Shown: positions 49,954 to 55,849, numbered from the stretch's first letter. The stretch: 64,000 bases of DNA from Liolophura sinensis (GCF_032854445.1 NC_088306.1:5080373-5144372); one strand, 5' to 3'. Program-made: numbers and translations. The notes: a model not told the origin generated them from the letters alone.

Positions 49954-52689
49954 GTAAAACTTCATTTTCTGAGGGATATCAATTAGTTACAAAACCAATC
50001 TTCACACAAAAATTTACATGCATGTATAGCATATGTAAAATACAGATGAACCTGATATAAGATGATCACTGACTTTATGCAAAGTAATGCATCATAGACA
50101 ATTTCACACTTAATCAACAGAGGCACTGACAAAAAAAAAACTTTTGATATTGACTTTCTGTTATTTCTTATGTATAACGAGTTGATTAAACAGTGTCACC
50201 CCAGAATATTTAAAAGAATGAGCGGGTGAAATCTACAAATTTGCTGTCCAAGCCCAGGTTTGAACCAGAAAGTCAGCTCGATGACAGACTACTCATGCTT
50301 CTCCATTGTGGATATCATCACAATGAAACTTAAACCCTATCCTGCTCCACATTTCACATCTTGTGGTCTACATGGGCATGCATATGTCAATCACCTCTTA
50401 TTCTATCTGTATTTATGGTAATCAAACAGAGCAATTTACATTGGTTAGATTGGCTATTTTCAGGCCTTGACAAAAAGTATAATTTTATGAATCCACTCAG
50501 AATGATGCCTTCAGAATACGCTTGAATTACAGTTATACATGTAGATGAAATAAACCATCAAGATAAATCACTGTATTTTTACAAAAAGTTTTGGTTCTGA
50601 AACATACACAATTAGAAGAACATTAAGACCCCAGAATGATAATTTTGATGCCAACACTTAAAGTTTTTCTGATCGGAAATTAGTCAAACTTCATAACTTC
50701 ATGAATCTCCGGCGATACGTGGGAAGGTCTGCCAGCAACCTGCAGACGGGCGTGGGTTTCCCCCGGGCTCTGCTAAATTTCCTCCCACCAAAATGCTGGC
50801 CGCTGTCGTATAAGTGAAATATTCTTGAGTACGGCTTAAAACACCAATCAAATAAATAAATAAATAAATCTTAAATGACGAATCAGTTAGAATTATATGT
50901 ACAGTGTATATGTATATATTGGGTACATAAACTGAGTTCACCTTCTTTGATCTCCTTCACATAGTTGCTGGGGAACCATCCCGTCTTGCCGTTGAGCGTG
51001 CCTTCCCACCATCCCCCCTCTATACACTGTGTCACCGTAACTGTATCACCCTTGTTGAAGCAGAGCTGAGGAAAAGAACAGTATGAAACCTGATCATACA
51101 TATCCACAAGGTTTTCATAGCCTTAGGTTCTTAAAATTATCAAATGACAGAAGAAGCGAAGACAGAAGTGTAGTAATATGGATGGATATTCACTGGGGTT
51201 CTCTAAATTTAGCAGAAGTACTTTGAAAGAATTATTGCTAAACAGTTCAGCTACTTGTCCAGGGCTAGACATTTTGGTTATTTGCTACAATATCTGGTAA
51301 AACAGCCTTCACCCTTCATTCTCTTTCCAAAACTTCAAAATCTGGACTATGAAAACATAGACTTCATGCTTAATATTTGTTTGCCTCAAGATTTCAGGTC
51401 TATAAAGAACTTTCAATATACAGATGTGTTTCCTATAATAAACAAATGCTTTCTTATAGCTAACTTCTCCATAAATAGGGCAACCTTTCAATTACAAGCA
51501 TGTATTTCTTAGTAATGGCAAAGATACAGAGTGACAGAAATACAATCAAAACTTTCCTCTGAATACTGTCACTTCTTCCATACAAAAGTCTATCTTAAAC
51601 TTTTTGTACCTATATTTATTTATTAGATTGGATTTTTAAACCGTATACAAGAATATATCACTAGGACATGGGGTCCTCTTTGCTACCTACACAGCCAAAA
51701 TTAAAATATCATATGTTTTATGTTCAGCGACCGACCCTTTAAAAAGGCCCCGACTGAAATTCTTTTTTCATGTTTTTAAAGATGCCAAATTATTTTATTT
51801 TATTATTTTTTTTTTTTTTTTCGCCGATCATATGAAATATGATCACTCTGTTTATACAGGTGACGGGTGCTCTTTCGAGATATACAACTTCCAACAATTC
51901 GGTCTAAGGATGGCTTATATTTACTGATACACGGAGACCGCTCCCATCCTCAGTCCAGGCAACATTGTTTCTGTATTCAGTTACCCCATCGGCAAATCTC
52001 ACTAAATATGCAACACTTAACATCCTAATCCACTTAATTTATGCACCCTTTGCAACAACTGACTTGGGTGCTTACACTTTTCATACTGTTAGACAAGCAT
52101 GTACATCGAATGCTGTATTGAAGACAGAAAAAATATTTCATCCTTCACATGAACCCCCATTAAGAATCCCCTAAATCTCACAAAATTTAATTAAAATTAG
52201 GAAATTTAGGAAAATGGAAGCAGATTTCATCCCCCTCCACCACCCCCCCCCCCCTCACCCCCCATACAGGGCCTGAAAATGCTAGCACACACTGTTGACC
52301 TAAATTGTGCTGTAATACTCATAAAATTGCTTAACAGATGTTAACCTGTTAACTTTATTAAAAGATCTAAAAATATTAATTTAGAAAAATCGCAAATAAT
52401 GGGTGATATAATTTAGTACTGTGTTCTTATCAATGTTGAGAAAGTTTAATTGTGATCAATCGTTTGAATAGAATTCTATGATTGTTCTTCCCTTCTGGAA
52501 AAAAAAAACAACAAAAAAAAAAAAACACCTACCTACATTATTCAAGGGCTTATAAAATCAAATGATCAATATTTTAGTTTTGGCCCAAAGGTATACATGT
52601 ATTGCACTGGTACTTCATACCTCATCATTGTTGGTACCCTTAAAGGTGTGCAGAGCTCGGACCCGCTTGACCTGGCTATTATCTGTCAT
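12668..52689 (-). CDS. ARHGEF7: beta-PIX / Rho guanine nucleotide exchange factor 7 orthologue, 18 coding exons
   Basis: PIX proteins activate Rac1/Cdc42 and bind PAK (SH3) and GIT (C-terminal region) at focal adhesions and synapses. The gene was assembled from 18 exons with GT-AG borders and matching phases, giving about 652 residues; the human 646-residue form is similar. Approximate layout: SH3 at 8-62 ([20 protein letters not shown]), DH at 90-270 ([28 protein letters not shown]), PH at 290-400 ([18 protein letters not shown]). A Pro/His-rich linker at 410-485 leads to [14 protein letters not shown] near 490. The GIT-binding part is [20 protein letters not shown] plus [12 protein letters not shown], and the coiled coil spans about 595-640. 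The start [13 protein letters not shown] matches the MTDN start of short vertebrate forms, so there is no CH domain. As read, exon 7 lacks one base for a continuous frame. Confidence 0.95.
12875..13160 (+). mobile_element. tRNA-derived SINE, V-domain/RUDI-like (partial)
   Basis: The head has CTAATGGCTAGAGCACCGCC and CCGGGATCAAGCCC. The body has CTGGTTGGCCTGCTGTCAGT, ATGTCATGTCTGGTGTCTTC and GACATGATACTTCAGTGGC, which I recognise as the central part of molluscan V-type SINEs. It lies in the last intron of the PIX gene. The family name is from memory and should be checked. Confidence 0.65.
13518..13572 (-). CDS. ARHGEF7: PIX coding exon 17 (coiled coil start)
   Basis: The acceptor is TTGTTACAG and the donor CAG|GTAAGA. 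Entry phase is 2 and exit phase 0. It encodes [18 protein letters not shown], matching the vertebrate SLVDTVYALKDEVQEL block at the beginning of the coiled coil. Confidence 0.93.
14190..14302 (-). mobile_element. SINE head fragment
   Basis: In reverse orientation it shows the tRNA-like head of the AAATAAAT-tailed family: GGGGCCTTCATGGCCTAATG, then TCTCACCAATGCAGTCGC and GAGTTCAAGTCC. The tail is absent. Confidence 0.6.
14713..14806 (-). CDS. ARHGEF7: PIX coding exon 16 (GIT-binding region, second half)
   Basis: The acceptor is AACGACAACAG and the donor GAAAA|GTAAGT. Entry phase is 1 and exit phase 2. It encodes [18 protein letters not shown] and [13 protein letters not shown]; vertebrate PIX has [17 protein letters not shown] here. 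Fits directly to both exon 15 and exon 17 in frame. Confidence 0.95.
15905..16160 (-). mobile_element. tRNA-derived SINE, nearly full length
   Basis: It runs from the tail side (TCAAGAATATTTCACTTATA) through CAGCATTGTGGTGGAAGGAA and CGTACGGCC-like sequence to the tRNA head (ACTCACAGGGACAGG, CTCAGTCACGGAGGCCCC). It belongs to the same AAATAAAT-tailed family. Confidence 0.85.
17225..17340. repeat. 33-base minisatellite, three copies
   Basis: GTACACCTGAGGGTAACA followed by ATAAATCTTCCATAT is repeated three times with few changes. It is intronic. Confidence 0.8.
17850..18000 (-). mobile_element. 3' part of V-domain-like SINE
   Basis: GGGTTTTAACCTCGTACTTA, CAGTCACACGGCCACGATGG and GGATTTCCACCGCTCTTTTA are the tail-side blocks of the same family as the copy at 18,405-18,725. 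The head is missing. Confidence 0.6.
18405..18725 (-). mobile_element. tRNA-derived SINE, V-domain/RUDI-like, near full length
   Basis: Read on the - strand, a tRNA-like head (TGGTGGCCTAATGGTGGGAG, GGAGACCCAGGACTAAACCC) leads to GCGTAAAGAGGTTAGAGC, then GTGGGGTGTCATGTCTGGTG and finally a tail with TTAAGTACGACCTTAAACCC. The order head, central domain, tail is complete. Confidence 0.7.
19080..19375. repeat. 28-30-base minisatellite, about ten copies
   Basis: The unit is GAACCAAGTGAAAATAAGGC followed by ACAATGTGGA. It explains long open frames on the - strand with [14 protein letters not shown] repeats. It is intronic and not coding. Confidence 0.85.
19905..20060. repeat. About 38-base repeat, four copies
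   Basis: GACATTTGAAGCCATATGCC followed by TTACATCTGGTTCTGCTT recurs four times, with an insertion in the first copy. Confidence 0.75.
22654..22872. mobile_element. MITE-like element with CAACCTTTTCAAC inverted ends
   Basis: The left end ACCGTAATTATTCAACCTTT and the reverse complement of the right end (CTGTAAATCTTCAACCTTTT) match closely. The element is about 220 bases and has no coding capacity. Related sequences lie near 11,945, 16,270, 17,720, 35,655, 50,440 and 54,175. Confidence 0.55.
24071..24302 (-). mobile_element. tRNA-derived SINE, diverged, near full length
   Basis: It runs from TTTATTTATTTGCATGGTGT through CAGCATTATGGTGGGAGGAA and GAACTCACAGTGACTGTATT to AGTCGACAGAGACCCCC. Same AAATAAAT-tailed family, with more mutations than other copies. 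Confidence 0.8.
25612..25793 (-). CDS. ARHGEF7: Candidate alternative terminal exon of PIX
   Basis: A frame of 59 codons ends in TAG at 25,612-25,614. If spliced from exon 15 at an AG at 25,794-25,795, phases agree (exit 1, entry 1). The tail would begin [16 protein letters not shown] and end [20 protein letters not shown] plus KRL. This would replace the second half of the GIT-binding region and the coiled coil, as vertebrate b-type PIX isoforms use a different acidic tail with a CC pair near the end. The pyrimidine tract is poor and no clear poly(A) signal was fixed, so this rests on phase and coding character. Confidence 0.5.
26494..26735. mobile_element. Short mariner-type MITE with TACAGGGTGTC ends
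   Basis: The left end TACAGGGTGTCTGAGAAATC and the reverse complement of the right end (TACAGGGTGTCCCAGAAGTC) form inverted repeats of about 30 bases. The element has TA at its borders. It is about 242 bases with no transposase. Such ends are typical of Tc1/mariner-group elements. Confidence 0.75.
27915..28025. repeat. 20-base minisatellite
   Basis: GAATTGGTTGTATCTGGTTG and close variants are repeated about five times in an intron. Confidence 0.8.
28815..28980. repeat. 18-22-base minisatellite
   Basis: GACCAAATCCTGAAATCCTT recurs about eight times with length variants. It is intronic; frames reading [15 protein letters not shown] peptides are artefacts. Confidence 0.8.
29362..29535. repeat. 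19-base minisatellite, nine copies
   Basis: GTGCGAATAACCAATGTAT is repeated nine times head to tail, with only a few G/A changes. It has no spacers, so it is not a CRISPR array. It is open in several frames on the - strand purely because of the repeat. Confidence 0.9.
31515..31607 (-). CDS. ARHGEF7: PIX coding exon 15 (GIT-binding region, first half)
   Basis: The acceptor is GTGAATTGCAG and the donor TCAT|GTGAGT; phase is 1 on both sides. It encodes [20 protein letters not shown] followed by [10 protein letters not shown], almost the same as the vertebrate EEDAQILKVIEAYCTSAKTR block that binds GIT proteins. Confidence 0.96.
32220..33190. repeat. 62-base satellite in two opposite orientations
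   Basis: About eleven direct copies of a 62-base unit (CCTCCTGCAGTAAAGCACTG, then GTCCCCTTCACCACAAGCCT, then GACAAATCACTTTGTGAAAC) span 32,488-33,190. About three copies in reverse complement span 32,220-32,440, with a switch point near 32,450-32,485. The two blocks can fold back on each other in the intron transcript. Confidence 0.9.
33405..33560 (-). mobile_element. tRNA-derived SINE, head-truncated
   Basis: GATTGGTGTATTACGCCGTA, TCACTTATACGACAACGGCC and GCAGAGCCCGGGGGAAACCC are the family landmarks in reverse. The sequence ends after CGTACAGCCGAAGAGGA. A tail-only fragment lies at 33,855-33,905. Confidence 0.85.
34177..34445 (+). mobile_element. tRNA-derived SINE, full length
   Basis: The tRNA-like head starts GGCCTCTGTGGCCGACG and has the B-box-like GAGTTTCAAGCCC. 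The body has CTGCGGATAGTTGTGGAG and CCCATCATAATGCTGGCC. The tail is TCTTGAGTACGGTGTAAAAC, then ATCAATCAAATAAATAAAC. It lies in the intron between exons 14 and 15. Confidence 0.88.
34773..34814 (-). CDS. ARHGEF7: PIX coding exon 14 (small, acidic/aromatic)
   Basis: The acceptor is CTGCTGTCAG and the donor CGCT|GTAAGA; phase is 1 on both sides. The 42 bases encode [14 protein letters not shown] and link the PLRP-motif exon to the GIT-binding exon. EYDYIW recalls the DYDSIW of vertebrate b-type isoforms, although its position differs. The call rests on phase and splice sites rather than strong homology. Confidence 0.75.
35398..35527. repeat. Dispersed intronic repeat, two copies
   Basis: The block starting GAACTAACGTCACCTTGCAC and ending GACAAGCTGCAGAATAGG recurs in the same direction at 38,115-38,245 with about 10% differences. 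It has no coding capacity and no recognised family. Confidence 0.75.
35655..35873. mobile_element. MITE-like element with CTCAACCTTTTCGCAT end
   Basis: The left end CCTCAACCTTTTCGCATATA resembles the reverse complement of the right end (ATAATTCTGCAGCCCTTTCT). The internal sequence (ACTGGGTTGGTCAATCTCAG) matches the copy near 54,170-54,330. It is the same family as 22,654-22,872. Confidence 0.45.
35922..36246 (-). CDS. ARHGEF7: PIX coding exon 13 (Pro/His-rich linker and PLRP motif)
   Basis: The acceptor is TTTGTTCCCAG and the donor ATGG|GTGAGT; entry phase is 0 and exit phase 1. It encodes a low-complexity Pro/His/Thr linker followed by [20 protein letters not shown], nearly identical to the vertebrate [15 protein letters not shown] segment, then a basic stretch. 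The linker parallels the vertebrate Pro/His/Ser/Thr-rich stretch after the PH domain. Its coding strand is C-rich, so the + strand carries runs of G. Confidence 0.95.
36300..36545 (-). repeat. About 42-46-base array duplicating the exon 12 donor junction
   Basis: Starting at the real 3' end of exon 12 (36,520), the block AAACCTGAAAACTTACAG|GT, followed by GAGTTCTTACACATTGGTCA, recurs about six times into the intron. Each copy keeps a donor-like site: CAG|GTGAGT in some and ACAA|GTGAGT in others. Confidence 0.9.
36520..36647 (-). CDS. ARHGEF7: PIX coding exon 12 (end of PH domain)
   Basis: The acceptor is TAATCTGCAG and the donor ACAG|GTGAGT; entry phase is 1 and exit phase 0. It encodes [33 protein letters not shown] and LSPKPENLQ. 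The Trp in TDWLEILK corresponds to the C-terminal helix of the PH domain (vertebrate LQEWVEHLQK). Its last bases seed a tandem array in the intron. Confidence 0.93.
36695..36811. mobile_element. Short foldback element
   Basis: GGGGCCGGTTTCTAGGCTAA at the left matches the reverse complement of the right end (GGGCCCGGCTTCATGAAGCT) in its outer part. It is about 115 bases and non-coding. Confidence 0.4.
37300..37690. repeat. 43-base satellite, about nine copies
   Basis: The unit GTGTTTATCTATCTGACTAG then CATTTATTGCCACACTCAAG then AAT is repeated with very few changes. The part TTTATTGCCACACTCAAGAA resembles the tail of the local SINE in reverse. Confidence 0.9.
38634..38712 (-). CDS. ARHGEF7: PIX coding exon 11 (PH domain)
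   Basis: The acceptor is TTTGTAG and the donor TCAG|GTTTGT; entry phase is 0 and exit phase 1. It encodes [20 protein letters not shown] and HSLEIS, matching vertebrate GKLPTTGMTITKLED...AFEISG. Confidence 0.92.
39008..39178 (+). mobile_element. tRNA-derived SINE, head-truncated
   Basis: It starts inside the family (CTCCGGCTGGATGTGGGAAG) and has CAACCTGCGGATGGTCGTGG, ACGGCGTAAAACATCAATCA and an AAATAAATAAATAAATC tail. The body is close to the family consensus. Confidence 0.88.
39658..39807 (-). CDS. ARHGEF7: PIX coding exon 10 (DH-PH junction, start of PH)
   Basis: The acceptor is TTCCCCTAG and the donor GAG|GTAATG; phase 0 on both sides. It encodes [38 protein letters not shown] and [12 protein letters not shown]; vertebrate PIX has DIKTLGNVTYMSQV...YLLLFPNVLLMLSASPRMSG. 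It joins exon 9 (NWEGE) with no residue gained or lost relative to vertebrates. Confidence 0.96.
39975..40350. repeat. 73-base satellite, five copies
   Basis: The unit contains GACCATTTGACTTAAGTTAC, GTGTATTTATATGGGGCAGT and AATTGGATTTACGTGTGGAG. It lies in intron 9 and contains no splice junction. Confidence 0.9.
40659..40723 (-). other. Possible cryptic or poison exon in intron 9
   Basis: A 65-base segment is bordered by CTGATAAGGCAG and AAAAAG|GTGAGC. Exon 9 joins exon 10 directly in frame and in line with vertebrate PIX, so this segment is not needed. If included after exon 9 it reads Val-Trp-stop. No expression evidence is available. Confidence 0.3.
41150..41230 (-). CDS. ARHGEF7: PIX coding exon 9 (end of DH domain)
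   Basis: The acceptor is TTTTGTTTGCAG and the donor GAGAA|GTAAGT; phase 0 on both sides. It encodes [20 protein letters not shown] and IINWEGE. The NWEG motif is shared with vertebrate PIX. Confidence 0.94.
41545..42270 (-). repeat. 85-base array duplicating the exon 8 donor junction
   Basis: From the real exon 8 end (42,238), CTATCTACAGGCAAATTGCT|, then GTGAGTAGCTCAGGCCAAGT, then TTGTCAGGCTTACGTGTACA recurs about eight more times into the intron at a spacing of 83-87 bases. Most copies keep the donor GTGAGT and the preceding exon bases. Confidence 0.92.
42238..42297 (-). CDS. ARHGEF7: PIX coding exon 8 (DH domain)
   Basis: The acceptor is TTATGTTGCAG and the donor ATTGCT|GTGAGT; phase 0 on both sides. 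It encodes [20 protein letters not shown]; vertebrate PIX has DYHTDRQDIQKSMAAFKNLS. The last 20 bases and the donor are copied in the adjacent intron array. Confidence 0.93.
42612..42780 (-). mobile_element. tRNA-derived SINE, head-truncated
   Basis: It runs from ATTTATTTATTTGATTGGTG through TACGCCGTACTCAAGAATAT and GGTGGGAGGAAACCGGGCAG to CGGGAGAGGAAGCC. It is well preserved but lacks the tRNA head. Confidence 0.88.
43031..43169 (-). CDS. ARHGEF7: PIX coding exon 7 (DH domain core)
   Basis: The acceptor is AATGTTTACAG and the donor GAG|GTGAGT; entry phase is 2 and exit phase 0. It encodes [38 protein letters not shown] and [23 protein letters not shown] is the conserved DH helix seen in vertebrates as [15 protein letters not shown]. 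The first codon is completed by TG from the previous exon, giving RKCEEL. Confidence 0.96.
43610..45560 (-). repeat. 121-base array duplicating the exon 6 donor junction, 16 copies
   Basis: The real exon 6 end (45,488) is the gene-proximal copy. Fifteen further copies follow at about 121-base spacing. Each has about 75 bases of exon (GAGCTGTATGAGGAATACTG, TGCTAACCACCCCAGGGCC, CTCCAGAGGAAATG), the donor GTAAGTGTTCAC and about 45 intron bases (CAGTGGTGTAGGTAGACGGT). Exon and intron parts are equally well conserved, implying recent amplification of the whole unit. Long open frames in both directions are by-products. Confidence 0.95.
45488..45610 (-). CDS. ARHGEF7: PIX coding exon 6 (DH domain), one base out of frame
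   Basis: The acceptor is ATTTCTGTCAG and the donor AAATG|GTAAGT. It encodes [20 protein letters not shown] followed by [19 protein letters not shown], matching vertebrate AQQRVGGCFL...YCANHPSAV. The exit phase fits exon 7, but the entry frame is off by one base relative to exon 5. The exon begins GTCCCCTC; a run of five C instead of four would restore frame and give HGPPHHQRRV, the same length as vertebrate TKLPEAQQRV. Confidence 0.92.
45711..45747. repeat. (TA)n microsatellite
   Basis: About 17 TA dinucleotides lie in the intron just upstream (gene direction) of exon 6. Confidence 0.95.
46172..46266 (-). CDS. ARHGEF7: PIX coding exon 5 (DH domain)
   Basis: The acceptor is TTCTTTCTGCAG and the donor CACG|GTAAGT; entry phase is 2 and exit phase 1. 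It encodes [20 protein letters not shown] and [11 protein letters not shown]; vertebrate PIX has SYLMGNLEEICSFQQMLVQSLEEC. Confidence 0.95.
46674..46750 (-). mobile_element. SINE tail fragment
   Basis: ATTTATTTATTTCACTGGTG, then TTTTACGCCGTACTCAAGAA, then TTACACAACGGCAGCCAGCA, the 3' end of the common family in reverse. Confidence 0.8.
47395..47600 (-). mobile_element. tRNA-derived SINE, partial
   Basis: It contains TACTCAAGAATATTTCACTA, CAACATTATGGTGGGAGGAA, AACGAAACCCACGACCGTCA and AGTCAGCATGAGTTGGACTT in family order. The tRNA head is truncated after ACTCACAGGGACC. Confidence 0.85.
47835..47929 (-). CDS. ARHGEF7: PIX coding exon 4 (start of DH domain)
   Basis: The acceptor is CCTATTTCCAG and the donor GAGT|GTAAGT; entry phase is 0 and exit phase 2. 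It encodes [20 protein letters not shown] and [11 protein letters not shown]; vertebrate PIX has [27 protein letters not shown]. Confidence 0.95.
48215..48275 (+). mobile_element. SINE tail fragment
   Basis: GTGAAATACGCTGTATTCTT, then AACACCAATCGAACAAATAA and an AAATAAATAAA tail. Confidence 0.75.
48785..49052 (-). mobile_element. tRNA-derived SINE, full length and well preserved
   Basis: This is the best copy of the AAATAAAT-tailed family. Its tRNA head on the - strand reads GGGGCTCCGTGGCTCAGTCG, then GTTAGCGTGCTAGCGCAGCG. GTGGCTCAGTCGGTTAGCG is shared exactly with the tRNA-Ile(UAU) genes at 5,529 and 9,291. The body (TTGCTGGAAGACC, CCGGGGGAAACCC) is intact. Confidence 0.9.
49404..49489 (-). 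CDS. ARHGEF7: PIX coding exon 3 (SH3-DH linker)
   Basis: The acceptor is TCTCTTTAG and the donor AATGTG|GTGAGC; entry phase is 1 and exit phase 0. It encodes [20 protein letters not shown] and KSMQKYHNV. Vertebrate PIX has a similar Ser/Pro/Lys linker ending KSYYNV. Confidence 0.92.
49914..49953. repeat. (AAT)n microsatellite
   Basis: About 13 AAT triplets in an intron. Confidence 0.95.
50705..50872 (+). mobile_element. tRNA-derived SINE, head-truncated
   Basis: It has CCGGCGATACGTGGGAAGGT, CAGCAACCTGCAGACGGGCG, CCACCAAAATGCTGGCCGCT and an AAATAAATAAATAAATC tail. It lies about 70 bases from exon 2 in the following intron. Confidence 0.88.
50942..51065 (-). CDS. ARHGEF7: PIX coding exon 2 (SH3 core)
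   Basis: The acceptor is TTCTTTTCCTCAG and the donor GAAG|GTGAAC; entry phase is 0 and exit phase 1. It encodes [40 protein letters not shown]. The WW pair, Pro and Tyr of the peptide-binding groove are present. Almost the same as the vertebrate PIX SH3, which binds PAK. Confidence 0.97.
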
Positions 52690-52761
52690 CTTCTCACCCA
52701 CAGTTAACCTTTGACATCACAATGCGGCCTTAGAGTCCATCACATACACCTTTTACCTCAC
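52621..52761 (-). CDS. ARHGEF7: PIX coding exon 1 with 5' UTR part
   Basis: The acceptor is CTGTTACAG at 52,762. The UTR part is 52,690-52,761 and the ATG is at 52,687-52,689 with A at -3. The donor is GATGAG|GTATGA. It encodes [23 protein letters not shown], the beginning of the SH3 domain. The UTR holds three ATGs, each followed by an early stop before the main start. Confidence 0.93.
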
Positions 52762-54900
52762 CTGTAACAGCAACAACAACAACAGCTATGTCACCTCCAA
52801 CCATGAGTACTTACAAAACCAGAGAAGTGATATTAATGACCAATAACCTAGAATTTCACCCACAAAAGGGAAATAAATGCCCTAATTTAATCCTTTTTGG
52901 TGCTAAGGCTTACAGTTTCCAGTAGGATATGATACAGCCTTCAAAACAAACCTAACAAAACCTCTCTAAGATCAACAGAACTCTCAGAATGTGGCAAAAA
53001 CTACCATTTTATCTAGGGTGAAATGTTGAGTCATTCTGTAGTGCTGGCCTGTAGGAAACATTTGAAAGCAAAACAGCTCAGTAAATAACGTAATGAAATC
53101 GTGAATTTGGCAATTTTACGGTAATTAATACGCAAACAGAGCATCAGTGATAGAATATCCCCTGTGTGTCATTGTGCTTTATATGCCTGTTAAACTTCCA
53201 GAGAACACATGCTGTGCTGTATGAGATACTACTCCTAGCACTTTGTTTAACATTGCTTTCCCTGCTATTAGACGCCAGCGCCAATGCTCATGGTGCAACA
53301 TACGCTATGCTAAAATGGGTCCTCTCACACAGATAAAGTGTTGGCTGGCTTCTTCAACTACAGCCTTTATTAAATCAAGATGTTTGTATAAAGTATTCTT
53401 TCCAATTTCCTTCGCCTATACATGTAGTTTTGCCATACTATAAGTGAAACATTTGTATGCATTACACTGAACATCAATCAAATAAATAAATAATGGAATG
53501 TACAATGTACAATTAAGGTTTCTCTATTTTCTTCTGATTGCATATGAGCACCACCTTAAAATTAAAACATTGTGTTATTAACATTTCTCTTTCCGTTTAA
53601 TGTGTATTTTTTTAAATAGTTCACTATTTCCGCTATTTTGGTCATGGTTGAAGCAGTCGAGAAAACATCCCTTGATCGGGCTTTACACGTTTTGTTCAGT
53701 GATTCTCCTTGGGAAGATCCAAATCAAAAATATTTGTTTGTTTATTTATTTGATCGTTGCTTTAAGACACTGCCCAGAGTAAACCACCGACTGTTGGCAA
53801 ATTGCTGACAAACTTCCCCTTGTGTGACACATATACATATGCACACATATGTATATATGAAAGAAAAGTGGCCTTCAACGAATGACTGTGTAAATGGCCA
53901 CACAAGTGTTGTTGATCTCTTATTATGACCGATGTCCCCATGAACAGCAAAAGCAGGGGAATGTGCAAATTTCATGTCCAAGGCGCATTGGAAGGGATAG
54001 ATAATCCGATTAGCTAGTGTGAGGTTATGCCTGGCCTAAGCTGAATTTTAGGTTTGGTGCATTTATTCACGCGTGACCATGACTGCAAGATTTGACCAAT
54101 GAAATCCTATCTCCACTAGCCTGTCAGCCAACCAGTGTTGATTCTATATCAATTTTTGTGCAAATCAGAAATATTTCCTCAACCTTTTTGCATATGAAAG
54201 AGAAACTTTCAGCACCATTTATGCACATTTTTATAAATTTCACTTTGGGGATAAAACTACACTGGTTGGGTTGGCCAATTTCAGCTATACACATGTACTG
54301 CTATGAGGGCTTCGTATAAGTGAGCTCAGAAGTTTAATTTATAAGCAGAAGACACTATGGAAAGAATTCCACTATCACAGAAAATAAAATCGGATTTTGA
54401 AACTGATAGTGTGAAATACAAAAACAAAAAAAACATTGTCCAGCATTCAAATTCAATTCATTCATCCTAGCATACACATGTACATCACTTTTCATTTGCT
54501 CGACTGATTTGCGGAAATAAGGATTTGAAGTTACAACGCACTGAACAGGATCTTGAGGATGTGCAATGTGCAGAAACGAGCAGTTTTATTTTCTGCCTTA
54601 TAGGAAAGTCTATTCCTTCAGCTCCTTTCCCCTCGTGAATATGTTACTTAAGACAACCTCCAGCACACACAAACTCAGCAGAACGTGATACACCGACACG
54701 CAAATGTCGAATTCCGCCTCGGACTGTCAAACATGTCAAACCGTCTAATGGAACACAACAACAACAACGTCTAAATGACTAAACCATTCGTCTGTCGAAA
54801 CTGTTCCGTTATTTTTGGCTGCGCCTGTCATTTGATAGCACTGCTCGAACAATGCAAGCTACAGAAGCCTACAGGGCGTTGAGAAGTCTACATAACTGAC
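52762..54900 (-). other. PIX first intron
   Basis: No coding exon is recognised. It contains SINE tail fragments near 53,440-53,495 (+) and 53,737-53,810 (-) and a copy of the CAACCTTTTTGCAT-type repeat at 54,170-54,330. Confidence 0.6.
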
Positions 54901-55020
54901 CTCAGTAGAGCAAATCTTTCGTTCATCTGCCTTCCCTTCGGCGATCATCTGCAGTTGACATTTTCCTGCGGCTTTGTTGACAATCTTTGCGCATGTGAAT
55001 AGCGGAAAAATGGCGACAAG
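54901..55020 (-). other. ARHGEF7: Likely noncoding first exon of PIX
   Basis: The donor CTGAG|GTCAGT ends the segment at 54,901. It contains a 23-codon upstream ORF (54,923-54,994). The segment is GC-richer than its surroundings. The 5' boundary is not determined. Confidence 0.55.
54923..54994 (-). CDS. Upstream ORF in the PIX first exon
   Basis: ATG at 54,994 down to TGA at 54,923, 23 codons, encoding the very basic peptide MRKDCQQSRRKMSTADDRRR EGR. It ends inside the exon, so it cannot extend into the main protein. Whether it is translated is unknown. Confidence 0.35.
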   Translation of the reverse strand: MRKDCQQSRRKMSTADDRRREGR

Positions 55021-55045
55021 TTTACCTCCTGTCACGTGACGTGAT
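55004..55045 (-). promoter_or_regulatory. Likely promoter: YY1-like site and E-box
   Basis: AAAAATGGCGAC (+ strand, 55,006-55,017) fits a YY1 site; such sites often lie at or just downstream of transcription starts. A perfect E-box CACGTG lies at 55,033-55,038 within TCACGTGACGTGA. Together with the noncoding exon downstream, this is the best candidate promoter. No TATA box is seen. Confidence 0.5.
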
Positions 55046-55229
55046 GAGTGATGAGTGTACTAGGGGGAGACAAGTGTAATATTTCTCTAACAGGACAGCA
55101 GCTGGTTCGATTGTCTCCCTTGGATAAGTTAATTCGGTAGAAAGTGTTAAGTTCTCTTCAGTCTTGCTTCGTGGTTTACATAGATGGTTACACCAGACTG
55201 GCTTTATTTCCGTGCGACTGCGATGCAAC

Positions 55230-55340
55230 AGCTTATTTCTATGACTGTATACATGCCTACTTGTACCCGTACTATGCACTCGTGCTGACTCACTGGACAT
55301 TAGGCATGCCAAAAACACCAAACATGACACCCTAACTAAT
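55230..55340 (-). mobile_element. Diverged V-domain-like SINE fragment
   Basis: GGCATGCCAAAAACACCAAA followed by CATGACACCCTAAC resembles the central block of the copy at 18,405-18,725 (GACACCAGACATGACACCCC). Confidence 0.45.
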
Positions 55341-55849
55341 CAAAGCATATTGGACCAATGTCTCGTTCTTAATAAATATTAAAACTCATGATGTGTGCAT
55401 GCATACGCAGTTGCACACATAAACGACTTAAAGAGTGAGTAAGACCAGAGCCCATTGAAGGTTAGGTCTAAGCTGTAAAAAAAAACAAAAAACAGAGAAA
55501 TGTTAATCTCTTAATTTTAACAGAAAGTCTATTGTCTGAGTGATGCTAGACTGTATTCTGCTATTGCAACATATTATCGTTAAATATAACACCTATATTC
55601 CATTAAATTAAATTCATAATAAAGATCATATTAGATTAACAGAATATTATGTTGAATATGACACAGTATTATGTCACAATAACAGAATGCATTCTAGCAT
55701 CACGAAGATAACAAACTTTCTGTTAAAATTAACAGATTTATAATTTAAGAGAGAGATTATTATACTTCTCCTATACTGATAATTCTTCTACATGAAGGAC
55801 CCCCCGGCTTTCACGTAGACCGACAGGTATTAACGCGACGCCACATTTA

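Noticed and set aside
49681..50285. tRNA-like 3' halves (GGGTTCAATCCCGGCC near 49,725 in reverse; near 50,250)
   Set aside because: Only T-arm-like halves are seen, without a matching acceptor or anticodon arm; probably old SINE remnants, too weak to annotate.
55144..55335. Short frame on the + strand next to the PIX promoter, possibly a divergent gene
   Set aside because: It has 63 residues, no homology, and overlaps a diverged SINE fragment.
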